A stretch of DNA of 64,000 nucleotides from NCBI RefSeq assembly GCF_026262505.1, contig NC_067206.1:868001-932000 (forward strand). Reading direction: 5' to 3'. Shown here in pieces: positions 39,840 through 48,604 of this stretch. Numbering within the stretch: position 1 is the stretch's first letter; each line of letters begins with the position of its first letter. The notes below the pieces were generated by a model. It did no database searches, was not told the origin of the DNA, and was given only the letters and a program-made list of their open reading frames with translations. Position numbers and translations under genes: made by a program. The stretch is from Trichomonas vaginalis G3 (taxonomy: Eukaryota > Parabasalia > Trichomonadida > Trichomonadidae).

Positions 39840-41480
39840 TTAAACATTTCTATTCATCAATATTTCATCATATGAACTTCTATACTGCGGTGGTGTACCT
39901 GTTGGATGATATTTCAAACCTTCATCCGGTGTCCATGTCCAATACGTAGTCCTAGTAAACCAAACCTGAGGAGGATTTGTCACTTTTGAACAGTAAGTGT
40001 CATTTTCACTCTGATGGATTGGATAAGCTTTCACTTGTACTGTAACTTGTGAGTTGAAAGTTTCTATTCCATCAAAGAATATACCCGCTCCATCACGTTG
40101 AACTGGAATAGTGCATAAGAATGAAGTTTGGTCTTTCCATGTTCTAGCTAATGGCGTGCCATTATCATCATTCAGTGGTCTAGTTAATGAGTCCTCGTAT
40201 TCTTCTGTGCATTCATTCACTCCATCTAAATCAGAAGCTTGAAGCATACGTGTAAAGAATATGTCGCCCACTGTGGTCATCGCTTGATCGGGGAAGTTTC
40301 TGGAATCTATAGTGACCTGAAGACCTCGAAGCATTGGATTTTCTAAAACCGTTCTTTGCATTGCATTCTTCGGAAATGTTAACACAACATCTGTAACATT
40401 ATGAAGAGCGTATGAGAAATCTGAGCTGATACCTTCAGGAGTGATGCAACCTCCATTTAGTGAACGAACGTCAATATGTTGAGCTGGAATCATGAATGGA
40501 TCTTCCTTACTGAATAAACGTGGTATTGCTTTAACTGATTCTTCAATTAAACCGTATCCTGGTGTAATGCATTTATCCTCTAAAACTTCCATCTTTGTGC
40601 ATGAAATAATAACGTTATCAACTGTTGCGTCAGCAGATGTAGCAGCTAAGCTTGTAATTAATTTGGCAGGAAGTCCGATTTGTTGGAATTTGCGATCATA
40701 TTTATAAACATGATTCATAATCTTTTCATAATTTTCATCAGTTATCTTTTCATAAACGTAATTTTGTAAATCAGCAACTCTTAACGGGTCAACCTGACAA
40801 AATACTAAAGTATCCCTGAAAACATAATATTTAAGAATGATATCACCAAATGATTTAGGATAATCATCGAACGCCTGAAATGCTAACAAATCATTTACCG
40901 GAATAATCATATCAAAAGTGATATCAACTTCTTCATTTGCTTTCTTGAAAACTTCTGAAGGGTCAATATATTTACCACATACTGAGTTATCATATTTTTG
41001 AACATTATTATATAACGAATGAACAAACTTTTTAACTTTCCTTTCTGATTTTGGTTTATATGTTGCAAATGCGAAAGATTCACGGGCACAATCCATCTGA
41101 AGATAACCGGCATCACCTCTTTCAGTTTCTACTTCTAATTGTTTAAAGCTTTGATTTGATGATTTGTAACCAACGAATAAACGCATGCATTTAAAAGCGG
41201 CATCACATGTGAAAGCTTTATTTGAAACTAGAGTTGCTTTAACTTTGCGTTTAATATATGTGTCACCTAATTGGTTCACATCATGAGCTGGATTTGTAAT
41301 TCTTAAATGAGTTTGTTTATCATCAAAATATGGAGTATCAGAGTCATAGCATGAACTTTCAAGTTCTCTATAATATCTTCTACCGTCATTCTTCGCGAAT
41401 ATTTCATTTATCTTTTCGAATGAATGAAACACATTTCCATTAATTGGTTTAGTGTTTGGCACCAAATAGTTAGTCGTCAT
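39840..41480 (-). CDS. Polinton major capsid protein (double jelly-roll type)
   Basis: 546 residues, uninterrupted, starting TAAATGACG after a T-rich tract. Beta-rich throughout. The segment ITFDMIIPVNDLLAFQAFDDYPKSFGDIILKYYVFRDTLVFC is the capsid signature of Polinton major capsid proteins (strand, 'iPl..l.gf', strand) and the second half has matching strands (VVLTFPKNAMQRTVLENPMLRGLQVTIDSRNFP). Such proteins form trimers that build icosahedral shells in adenoviruses, virophages and NCLDV. Flanking genes (packaging ATPase, small amphipathic proteins) are the usual virion module. Confidence 0.85.
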   Translation of the reverse strand: MTTNYLVPNTKPINGNVFHSFEKINEIFAKNDGRRYYRELESSCYDSDTPYFDDKQTHLRITNPAHDVNQLGDTYIKRKVKATLVSNKAFTCDAAFKCMRLFVGYKSSNQSFKQLEVETERGDAGYLQMDCARESFAFATYKPKSERKVKKFVHSLYNNVQKYDNSVCGKYIDPSEVFKKANEEVDITFDMIIPVNDLLAFQAFDDYPKSFGDIILKYYVFRDTLVFCQVDPLRVADLQNYVYEKITDENYEKIMNHVYKYDRKFQQIGLPAKLITSLAATSADATVDNVIISCTKMEVLEDKCITPGYGLIEESVKAIPRLFSKEDPFMIPAQHIDVRSLNGGCITPEGISSDFSYALHNVTDVVLTFPKNAMQRTVLENPMLRGLQVTIDSRNFPDQAMTTVGDIFFTRMLQASDLDGVNECTEEYEDSLTRPLNDDNGTPLARTWKDQTSFLCTIPVQRDGAGIFFDGIETFNSQVTVQVKAYPIHQSENDTYCSKVTNPPQVWFTRTTYWTWTPDEGLKYHPTGTPPQYRSSYDEILMNRNV

Positions 41481-41549
41481 TTATTATTAAATAAAAAATC
41501 AAAATTAAAAGATGAAAATGAATTTTTAATTTTAATGAAATAATCAACT

Positions 41550-41765
41550 ATGGCTGCAGGTATATTTAAGAAACTGTGGGATAAAGTAAAAAGAGGAGCG
41601 CATAAAGTTTGGGAAACAATGAAGAAAGGAGCAAATTGGATATTTAAGAATAAAGAAGTAATTAGTGACGTTGCTGAATCAATAACACCAAAAGCCGCCC
41701 CAATAAGAGAAATATTAAATAAAGGAGAAAAAGTTTATCAAAGACTACAACCGATACTAAGATAA
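41550..41765 (+). CDS. small amphipathic basic protein MAAGIFKKLW (71 aa)
   Basis: Basic amphipathic N-terminal helix (IFKKLWDKVKRGAHKVWETMKKGANWIF), then a second helix with no strong motif. It shares its first residues (MAAG-[I/F]-FKKLW) with the convergent 78-residue gene just to the right, so the two are probably paralogues. Such peptides resemble membrane-active minor capsid peptides (adenovirus protein VI or nodavirus gamma type), inferred only from amphipathicity and position next to the capsid gene. Confidence 0.6.
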   Translation: MAAGIFKKLWDKVKRGAHKVWETMKKGANWIFKNKEVISDVAESITPKAAPIREILNKGEKVYQRLQPILR

Positions 41766-41785
41766 AAATAATATTTATTTTTCCA

Positions 41786-42022
41786 CTATCTACCTCCTAT
41801 TTTATTAAGTATTCCTTCAGCAATTCCACCAATTGCGTTACCTGCTTGTGCTCCCATTGCCGGATTACCTGCTTTTGTACCTAATACTCCACCTATGATA
41901 GTTCCTGCCGTTTTCGCTACTGGTGCCAAAAAGTTTGCAATGGGTTTAATAATCTTTTGATGAACCCAACCCGCAGCTTTCTTAATTCCTTCCCATAATT
42001 TTTTAAAGAATCCTGCAGCCAT
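41786..42022 (-). CDS. small amphipathic/Gly-rich protein MAAGFFKKLW (78 aa)
   Basis: Amphipathic N-terminus FFKKLWEGIKKAAGWVHQKIIKPIANFL, followed by a Gly/Ala-rich hydrophobic segment (VAKTAGTIIGGVLGTKAGNPAMGAQAGNAIGGIAEGIL) that resembles glycine-zipper and phage/viral membrane-penetration proteins. Convergent with the 71-residue paralogue. Likely a virion-associated membrane-active protein; this is inference. Confidence 0.6.
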   Translation of the reverse strand: MAAGFFKKLWEGIKKAAGWVHQKIIKPIANFLAPVAKTAGTIIGGVLGTKAGNPAMGAQAGNAIGGIAEGILNKIGGR

Positions 42023-42088
42023 TTCTGATTTAATATTAATTAAAAAATATATTTCATCACTTATATTCTAATTTTTATTTAATGATAA

Positions 42089-42457
42089 ATGAAAACGATT
42101 TTAAAAATAAATGAAACAGAGGAGGAAGAAATAAATGAAAGTGAAGATGTTCAACAAAAAATAAACGTTGTTAAACCAATTACTGAAACAAAAATTTTTT
42201 CATCTGTTGAAGAATTTAATGACTATTATGCCAATAATAAAAAATTATTTGAAGAATTGACAACATGTAAATTGAATAAAATGTTTAAAGTTGATGAATT
42301 CAAAATTTCAAAAATAAAAGGGGTGATTAGTTTGAAATCTATTCCTCAATCAAGAATCACCTCATTAATGAAAATTGATGATTTAACAAAAAGAATAGAA
42401 ATTATTGAAGAAAGAATGAATCAAATAATTGATTTCATAAATTCAAATAATCATTAG
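42089..42457 (+). CDS. Polinton right-end gene, unknown, 122 aa
   Basis: TGATAAATGAAAACG start after a T-rich tract. An acidic N-terminus (ETEEEEINESEDVQQ) leads to a central helical domain and a C-terminal coiled coil (LTKRIEIIEERMNQIIDFI), which may trimerise. No family recognised. Rightmost sizeable gene of the element. Confidence 0.5.
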   Translation: MKTILKINETEEEEINESEDVQQKINVVKPITETKIFSSVEEFNDYYANNKKLFEELTTCKLNKMFKVDEFKISKIKGVISLKSIPQSRITSLMKIDDLTKRIEIIEERMNQIIDFINSNNH

Positions 42458-42474
42458 TTTCTAATTTATTTTTC

Positions 42475-42558
42475 TCATTTATGAGGTCTTTGATTATGAC
42501 TCCATTGATTCCATTCAGGATTTAAACAATGTTTAATTAATCGCGGAATATCTGACAT
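42475..42558 (-). CDS. tiny minus-strand frame, 27 aa, near right repeat
   Basis: ATG at 42558 reads MSDIPRLIKHCLNPEWNQ and ends SHNQRPHK. Compact with two Trp and a basic end. Too short to be sure, but it fills the remaining gap before the terminal repeat; the element's typical start context is absent. Confidence 0.25.
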   Translation of the reverse strand: MSDIPRLIKHCLNPEWNQWSHNQRPHK

Positions 42559-42673
42559 CATCTATATATAGCTTCTTTTATAAGTGATGAAATATAAATT
42601 ATTTTAAAATTAATGTTAATTTTTTTTTATTTCGTTATGTATGGGCTGAGTGTAAATTTCTTACGATTCTGAA

Positions 42674-42834
42674 AATTTTAAAATCTTGATTTATTCAAAA
42701 ACGTAAGAATAAAAACTGTAAGAATCATACATTTTTTACTTCATATGTTAGAAAAAATGATACAAAATCGTTCAATATTGTATGAATTCTTACGTTTACA
42801 AAAAAAGTCACACAACCCATACACATATACTACT
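42674..42834 (-). repeat. Polinton right terminal inverted repeat
   Basis: 161 bp, reverse complement of 23665-23825 without visible differences; followed by the second TTTAAT target copy. Confidence 0.95.
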
Positions 42835-42840
42835 TTTAAT

Positions 42841-44027
42841 TTATATATAATTAATATTTTCCTACATATGATAATAATGCATAAGAAATGATTAGATCAT
42901 ACAGTACTTATTTGTTTTTATTGAATGCTTCTTCTTTGAGAATTAATATTCAATTTCGATTAATGAAAGAATCTTTCCTAAAGTAGTATATTTAAATATT
43001 CATACTAATTTCGTAGTGAAGCTACATATAGATCCAAATAATGAATATTGAACATAATACACACTAATAGTTATAATGCGTGAACAAATAAAGTTTCTAT
43101 ACAGGGAGTATTTCGAATAGAATACCATGTTGCATATTTTATTAGAATTGCAATAAAAAGAATTACAGGATCAAGCAAGAAAAGATATATTCGATTCACT
43201 TTTGGATATATTCCGAATTGACTCGGCTCTTTAATTACATCTCCAAATTGATCTCATGCTTTTTCCACAAAGTTTTTGAATTCAGTTTGTAACTATCTGA
43301 TTCGTTTCTTGAGCAACAAAGAACTTCAATTGTTTTGAAACAAACTATTGGTTAAGTTCCATATTTGTGAACATTGCTATGATGATTTAACATGAAAAGT
43401 CGTCATAACTTTGTTTTTATCTTCAACATCATTTTGCTCAACAACATCAAGAAAATGACATTTATCGCTGAACTATCAAAATGAAAGCATGAAAAAGTTT
43501 GTTATTATTCACTAGTGAGAACGATAACAAAAGAAAATTAATGTTCAAATGAATGCAATATTTTCTTTCATTATCGTTCTCAGGTATCTGCTGTATTATG
43601 AAGCCTTTCAATAGTATGTTTCAATATGTTGCAATTATTGCATACCTAATATGATATAAGATGTACAAAATGAGCAGATTCATTTTAACAAATGTTCGTT
43701 CTATGAATTACATATTTTGGAAATGATTTTTCTTTACTATCATTACAATTATTGAACTTAATAGCTCAGAGATTAAGAAAAACTCTTAAATTTAGAAATG
43801 AAATTTGAAATTTTGGTGAATATATATGTATATCATACTCAAATTGCTTGAATAAATACACTAATCATATAACTATATATTAATCTCTCAACTCTTTGAG
43901 TTTTTTAAATATTTTTGCAAAATTAGGCAAAGTTGTAGGTTTTACTATTATTACTAGATGTAAATTTTATGCTTTAATCAAATGAATGTGCTGACAAATG
44001 TTAAAATCGTAGATAGTTTTAATATTT
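42841..44027. other. host flank right of the Polinton, no gene seen
   Basis: About 1.2 kb of AT-rich sequence with only short frames. It includes an inverted repeat at 43516-43582. No other feature recognised. Confidence 0.5.
43516..43582. repeat. 23-bp inverted repeat, hairpin-forming
   Basis: TGAGAACGATAACAAAAGAAAAT and its near-complement (two mismatches) are separated by about 21 bases. Could be a small RNA hairpin, a terminator-like structure or a remnant of a MITE. Confidence 0.5.
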
Positions 44028-44630
44028 TTAGCAGCAGCCTTTCTTAGTATTCTGTTCTTCTCTAAGAGCGACGCCACCACCCTGCTTGCCATTTTGGTTG
44101 ACTGGTTCTCCAGCCTGATCCTTCATCAACTTTCCAACAGCCATCTGGAACATACGATCAATTCCAGAGCCTGTAGTAGCGCTAGTTGCAGCGTAGAGGG
44201 CACCATGAGACTCTGCGAACTCCTGAGCTGTGACTTCAACAACAGCGCGCTGGTCTTCAAGATCAGTTTTGTTTGCGCAAACAACGATGATAGTACGGCT
44301 GTCAGCATTAGCCTTAAGCTCATTAATCCAGTATGAAACGGAATCGTAAGATTGTTGGCGGGTGATATCGAAAACAACAATTGCGATAAGGGCACTGCGA
44401 TAGTACATTGGAGCAAGGCCACGATAAACTTCTTGTCCAGCTGTATCCCAAATCAATAATTCAACTGGCTGGCCATCAACAACGATACTTTTCGTAACGA
44501 AAGCAGCTCCGATTGTTGGTTTAACACTTTGTGGTGCTTTGCCTGAGATGTATTGTGTGGCAATTGATGTTTTGCCGACACCACTGTCACCAAGAAGAAC
44601 AAGCTTAACTGATGTTGCTGAGGTGGACAT
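44028..44630 (-). CDS. Rab-family small GTPase (Rab5/21/22-like)
   Basis: 200 residues from ATG 44630 (MSTSATSVKLVLLG). The frame opens to 44696, but the ACGGTTTTTT promoter word lies between, so the shorter start is preferred. GTPase motifs are all present: GDSGVGKTS (14-22), the effector-loop Thr in KPTIGAAF, WDTAGQE (61-67), CANKTD (118-123) and a closing SAT-type motif (ATSATTG). The protein ends KKGCC, for double geranylgeranylation. Switch regions (YRGLAPMYYRSALIAIVVFDIT) are like the Rab5/Rab21/Rab22 group, which controls early endosome fusion. Trichomonads have greatly expanded Rab families. High confidence in family, less in subtype. Confidence 0.93.
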   Translation of the reverse strand: MSTSATSVKLVLLGDSGVGKTSIATQYISGKAPQSVKPTIGAAFVTKSIVVDGQPVELLIWDTAGQEVYRGLAPMYYRSALIAIVVFDITRQQSYDSVSYWINELKANADSRTIIVVCANKTDLEDQRAVVEVTAQEFAESHGALYAATSATTGSGIDRMFQMAVGKLMKDQAGEPVNQNGKQGGGVALREEQNTKKGCC

Positions 44631-44637
44631 AATAGTT

Positions 44638-44647
44638 AAAAAACCGT
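44638..44647 (-). promoter_or_regulatory. ACGGTTTTTT motif before Rab gene
   Basis: Minus-strand ACGGTTTTTT followed by AACTATT and the ATG at 44630. Compare 3249-3258. Confidence 0.4.
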
Positions 44648-44881
44648 CTGAAGTGTCAATTTTATTGGCTTCATTCAAAATGGTGTCAAATTCCAACCAA
44701 TTGAAGAAGTTCAGATCACGAATGCGTGTTATATATTATTAAAGCAATTTCACTCAACATTCGAAATTGAATGCGAGATTCTGCAAATACAAAATATCTA
44801 ATCATTGTGATCTATAATTAAAGATTTTTTAGTATCGGAAAATAATTAATTTTTGAATAGAAAAAAATCGGTAAAATCTTC

Positions 44882-46165
44882 ATGAGTGAAGATACTTATG
44901 GGGAAAATCTTGTCACATTTCAGCAGAAACCATCTCCAAGGTTAAAGTTACCTGGTAGAAGAACTGCTTCATCTGTCTTTGGAACAGATAATCATCATCG
45001 TGAGATAGAAAGGATGAAACGTGATATTGCTGATAAAGAAAATCAAATTCAAACATTTGAATGCCAAGTTAAGACATTTAGGGAGTGTTGTCAAGGATTA
45101 AGGCAATTAATCATTGATTTGGAGCAAGCTTCAGGAACAACTTTTTTAAATAACGATCAACAAAAGAACATTGATAAAATGCCACATAACGAAGCTGTTT
45201 TAGTTTTAAGGAAAGCATTGTGCTACTTGGTTAAGGAATATCAATCACTTCCGTCGACATATGAAAAAACTTTTGAACAAAAAGCAATTAACCTCAGTGA
45301 GAAGATAGACGAAATGAATGAAAAGACTAAACAAGTCGTTCTACAACGAAGACAAGTCCAAAAGGAAATTAACGTTTTAAATCGAATTATCACAATTAAC
45401 CAGAAGGAAAAGAAGAGTTTGCAGGCGTACGCTGATTCCTTACAACAAGCAACAAATGATATGATTGCACAATCGAATCAAACCGTTGCACAAACGAAAG
45501 ATTCGATACAAAAATTAAAGAAAGAAATAAACACTACAGAGTCAAGTATTAGTGCTAGAGAAGCGACAAATATCGAGTTATTACAGTCCGTGAATGCACC
45601 AATCGTCAAAAGACACAAGGATATGCTAAATAACTATCAAGAACTTACAGAAGAGTATCAGAAGCTTACAGTCTATTATGAAAAGGAGAAAACACAACAT
45701 GACTTAACAAGGAGAGAGCTGGAACAGACAATGAGTGAAATTGAAAGAGCTAAAATTACAATCCAAAAATTTAAAGAAAATGTCAGTACAAAAACCATCA
45801 AATACGCGACAAAAGTCAATAAAGACATGAGAAACTATATCACAGAGCAGAGAGAAGAGCAAAAACGCAAACTCCAAGCGACAATTAAACACAACAAAGA
45901 TTTAGAGAGACAAATCAACGAAATGCAGGAAGAACAAGCAATGTTACTGCCATATCTACAGTCTATTGAAAAGAAACTGCAGGCAGAGATGCTCAAACTG
46001 CCATCTTTGACTGACATACAAAGGAGAAATGACAATGAACCAAAGAGGGCTTTGACAAGACTAAATAAGAGAGAACTGGATGACGCAGAGATGAGGAACG
46101 TGAAGAGAACACTCACGAGAATGAAAGCAAAAAGAGCAAGAGCGAAAACAGCTTTCGGAAAATAA
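44882..46165 (+). CDS. coiled-coil protein (427 aa), unknown
   Basis: ATG 44882, 17 bases behind an AAAATCGGTAAAA word. After a basic, Ser/Pro-containing N-terminus (KPSPRLKLPGRRTASS) the protein is coiled coil at residues about 38-75 and 135-375, interrupted around 80-130 by a small helical domain (NNDQQKNIDKMPHNEAVLVLRKALCYLVKEYQSL). The C-terminal 40 residues are strongly basic (KRTLTRMKAKRARAKTAFGK), which could bind tubulin or nucleic acid. No catalytic motif. Candidate cytoskeletal or flagellar scaffold. Divergent with the Rab gene, 251 bases apart. Confidence 0.65.
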   Translation: MSEDTYGENLVTFQQKPSPRLKLPGRRTASSVFGTDNHHREIERMKRDIADKENQIQTFECQVKTFRECCQGLRQLIIDLEQASGTTFLNNDQQKNIDKMPHNEAVLVLRKALCYLVKEYQSLPSTYEKTFEQKAINLSEKIDEMNEKTKQVVLQRRQVQKEINVLNRIITINQKEKKSLQAYADSLQQATNDMIAQSNQTVAQTKDSIQKLKKEINTTESSISAREATNIELLQSVNAPIVKRHKDMLNNYQELTEEYQKLTVYYEKEKTQHDLTRRELEQTMSEIERAKITIQKFKENVSTKTIKYATKVNKDMRNYITEQREEQKRKLQATIKHNKDLERQINEMQEEQAMLLPYLQSIEKKLQAEMLKLPSLTDIQRRNDNEPKRALTRLNKRELDDAEMRNVKRTLTRMKAKRARAKTAFGK

Positions 46166-46289
46166 TATTTATTTAAATTTTTTTTATGTTTTGTATGTGT
46201 AAAATTTTGTTTATTAGAAAGATTTTTTTAATTTCACTTGTTCTGGCATATTCATGGACTAATGGCAATGCATGAAATATATTTTTCAT

Positions 46290-47460
46290 TGTTTATTCAA
46301 GTGCCACATGAAGAGCCGTCCTTCCATTTTGATCTTTCTCGTTGATATTTATAATATGTGAAAGTTGTAACTCATGTTACAACTAGCAGCAAAATGTAGA
46401 TATTTTGTTTTGGTAACATATTTTGCATTGATATATGCACCAAATGAAAGGAAAAATTTGCAAAGATATGAATTTTTCTAAGTAATAAGACATAATTATT
46501 CTGTACAAGTATGCCTTGATTTTCTGATTCAAAGTTATGGAATTAGCAAGAAACTTCTAATTTTACTCAATATTCTTTCAATAGAATGAAATCATTAATT
46601 TAGCTGTAATGATAAACATTGTTTGTGCAGCCCAGATGAATTGAAAAATAATGATAGAGCCATTTCTTGGTGTTGCTAAAATGAAGGATAGAAATTTTGA
46701 GGAGGTTAATCTACTGACAGCTTTTAGTCTCGTATGGATCAAATTACAAATAATTTCCATTTTGAAAGAGATCAAGCTGATCGCTACTTCACACTTGCTA
46801 AATAAGCTCCATTTTCCAAATAGCTTTTCAACAGATTAGATCTTGGTCAACCTGATAATATCAAAAAGGATCTTGGAAAAATGACTAACATTCTTAGTGT
46901 GACGAAGATAGTTTAGAACACTAACATCAAATAAGACAAGCAGGTTCAATAAAATTATGAGGGAATATGATTACTGAAAATATAATAGAATAATTGTCAA
47001 AGCCTTTCTTATCTGATGATGCATATTCTCGCCCTAAATTTCATACTGGGTGAGTCCTAACGGGATTTAATATATATAAAGATAAATAGAAGAAATGATA
47101 AAGCATCTACATAATGTATACAACTAATTAAATCCTTTCTAGGGGTTAAAATTTTTTTATTTATATTGAAACTCTTCTGAATCTAATGAGATCATTTTTT
47201 CAACTGTAATTTCGAGCGGTTTGTCAACTTCTTTAAAGAACAAATATTCCAATATTAGATGTAATCTGAATAGTCTTAAGAATACATATAAAAATTGACC
47301 GGATTTGCTTCTCAATAAATTGATTATTTTTGAATTCTTTTTGGTAAAGCAAACAAGGCGTGTATCAGGTTGATTATATTCAACAAGTTCCTCAAAATTT
47401 GAAAATCTAGGAGCTTCATTTAGGCGAGAACATTTTTTAGACTGTTATATACGAAAACGA
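46290..47460 (-). pseudogene. decayed ankyrin-repeat-type gene
   Basis: Minus-strand fragments in several frames recall an ankyrin protein of the type expanded in trichomonads. At about 46,293-46,365 the sequence reads HIININEKDQNGRTALHVALE and stop, a good C-terminal ankyrin repeat. At about 46,790-46,840 LLKSYLENGAYLA resembles the middle of a repeat, and ILATPRNGS occurs near 46,660. On the upstream side a frame of about 95 codons without a Met (CSRLNEAPRFSNFEELVEYNQ...LLRSKSGQFLYVF) lies at about 47,160-47,455. These pieces are out of frame with each other. A host gene relic is the simplest reading; the weakest point is how few repeats can be recognised. Confidence 0.45.
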
Positions 47461-47477
47461 TAAAAACAGTTTGACAG

Positions 47478-48601
47478 AAAAGTGACAACTTTACGTGTCA
47501 AAAATATAAAAAGTGATATTTTATTCATCATTATCTTCTTCATAATTTATTTCATATTCTTCGTCTTACCAACAAAAGATGGGAATGTGAACAATTGCGG
47601 GCAATTTTTAGCCATTTTGGCTTGGAACTAGAGCCTGCGAGGTACATGGATAGTATCAGTACCTCACAGGCTCTAGTTCTCTATATGGCGCCGAGAAATT
47701 TTGGTGAAATGTGGTCGCATTTCACCAAAATTTTTTCGGCGCCATAGGATGAATTGGAGGGTGAGAGATATTATTTCATACAATACTACTCTCACCCTCC
47801 AATTCCCAGCCAAAATGGCTAAAAATTGCCGCAATGTGAACAATTGCGGGCAATTTTTAGCCATTTTGGCTTGGAACTAGAGCCTGCGAGGTACATGGAT
47901 AGTATCAGTACCTCACAGGCTCTAGTTCTCTATATGGCGCCGAGAAATTTTGGTGAAATGTGGTCGCATTTCACCAAAATTTTTTCGGCGCCATAGGATG
48001 AATTGGAGGGTGAGAGATATTATTTCATACAATACTACTCTCACCCTCCAATTCCCAGCCAAAATGGCTAAAAATTGCCCGCAATGTGAACAATTGCGGG
48101 CAATTTTTAGCCATTTTGGCTTGGAACTAGAGCCTGCGAGGTACATGGATAGTATCAGTACCTCACAGGCTCTAGTTCTCTATATGGCGCCGAGAAATTT
48201 TGGTGAAATGTGGTCGCATTTCACCAAAATTTTTTCGGCGCCATAGGATGAATTGGAGGGTGAGAGATATTATTTCATACAATACTACTCTCACCCTCCA
48301 ATTCCCAGCCAAAATGGCTAAAAATTGCCCGCAATGTGAACAATTGCGGGCAATTTTTAGCCATTTTGGCTTGGAACTAGAGCCTGCGAGGTACATGGAT
48401 AGTATCAGTACCTCACAGGCTCTAGTTCTCTATATGGCGCCGAGAAATTTTGGTGAAATGTGGTCGCATTTCACCAAAATTTTTTCGGCGCCATAGGATG
48501 AATTGGAGGGTGAGAGATATTATTTCATACAATACTACTCTCACCCTCAATTTTAATTACTTAAACTCATTCTATTTTTTTGACATGTAAATGTCACTTT
48601 T
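47478..48601. repeat. inverted flanks around the foldback array
   Basis: AAAAGTGACAACTTTACGTG followed by TCAA (47478-47501) is matched on the minus strand at the other end by AAAAGTGACATTTACATGTC followed by AA (ending at 48601 on the + strand). The two differ by small changes and point inward, enclosing the 250-bp array, like terminal inverted repeats of a 1.1-kb element. The AAAAGTGACA word itself also occurs before genes, so chance or shared promoter origin is possible. Confidence 0.45.
47587..48550. repeat. four tandem 250-bp units made of inverted repeats
   Basis: Units begin at 47587, 47836, 48086 and 48336 with GTGAACAATTGCGGGC; spacing is 249, 250 and 250. The copies look nearly identical. 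Each unit has three hairpins (in the first unit 47625-47645 with 47659-47679; 47686-47711 with 47718-47744; 47752-47767 with 47789-47804). They are enclosed by a fourth pair (47597-47622 with 47808-47833), giving a cloverleaf-like fold, while the outer arms of neighbouring units also pair with each other. The last unit stops inside its third hairpin. Repeated 74- and 98-codon frames inside are by-products of the repetition. Confidence 0.95.
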
Positions 48602-48604
48602 ACT

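Larger units (their letters stand above)
23665..42834. mobile_element. Maverick/Polinton, 19.2 kb, partly broken, young ends
   Basis: The element is bounded by 161-bp terminal inverted repeats that look identical when read against each other, and by a 6-bp target duplication TTTAAT (23659-23664 and 42835-42840), the size usual for Polintons. It carries the family hallmarks: B-family DNA polymerase, retroviral-type integrase, FtsK/A32-like packaging ATPase and a double-jelly-roll-type major capsid protein. It also has KilA-N, primase-like and tail-fibre-like genes, two small amphipathic proteins and several unknown small genes. I did not recognise the usual adenain-like protease. A mariner has inserted into the ATPase gene. 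The element is broken in about four or five places, but identical ends and many open frames suggest recent arrival. Such elements are very abundant in Trichomonas. Confidence 0.97.

Noticed and set aside
47673-48496. Repeated 74- and 98-codon frames
   Set aside because: They recur only because the 250-bp unit is tandemly repeated, and they run through hairpin arms on both strands.
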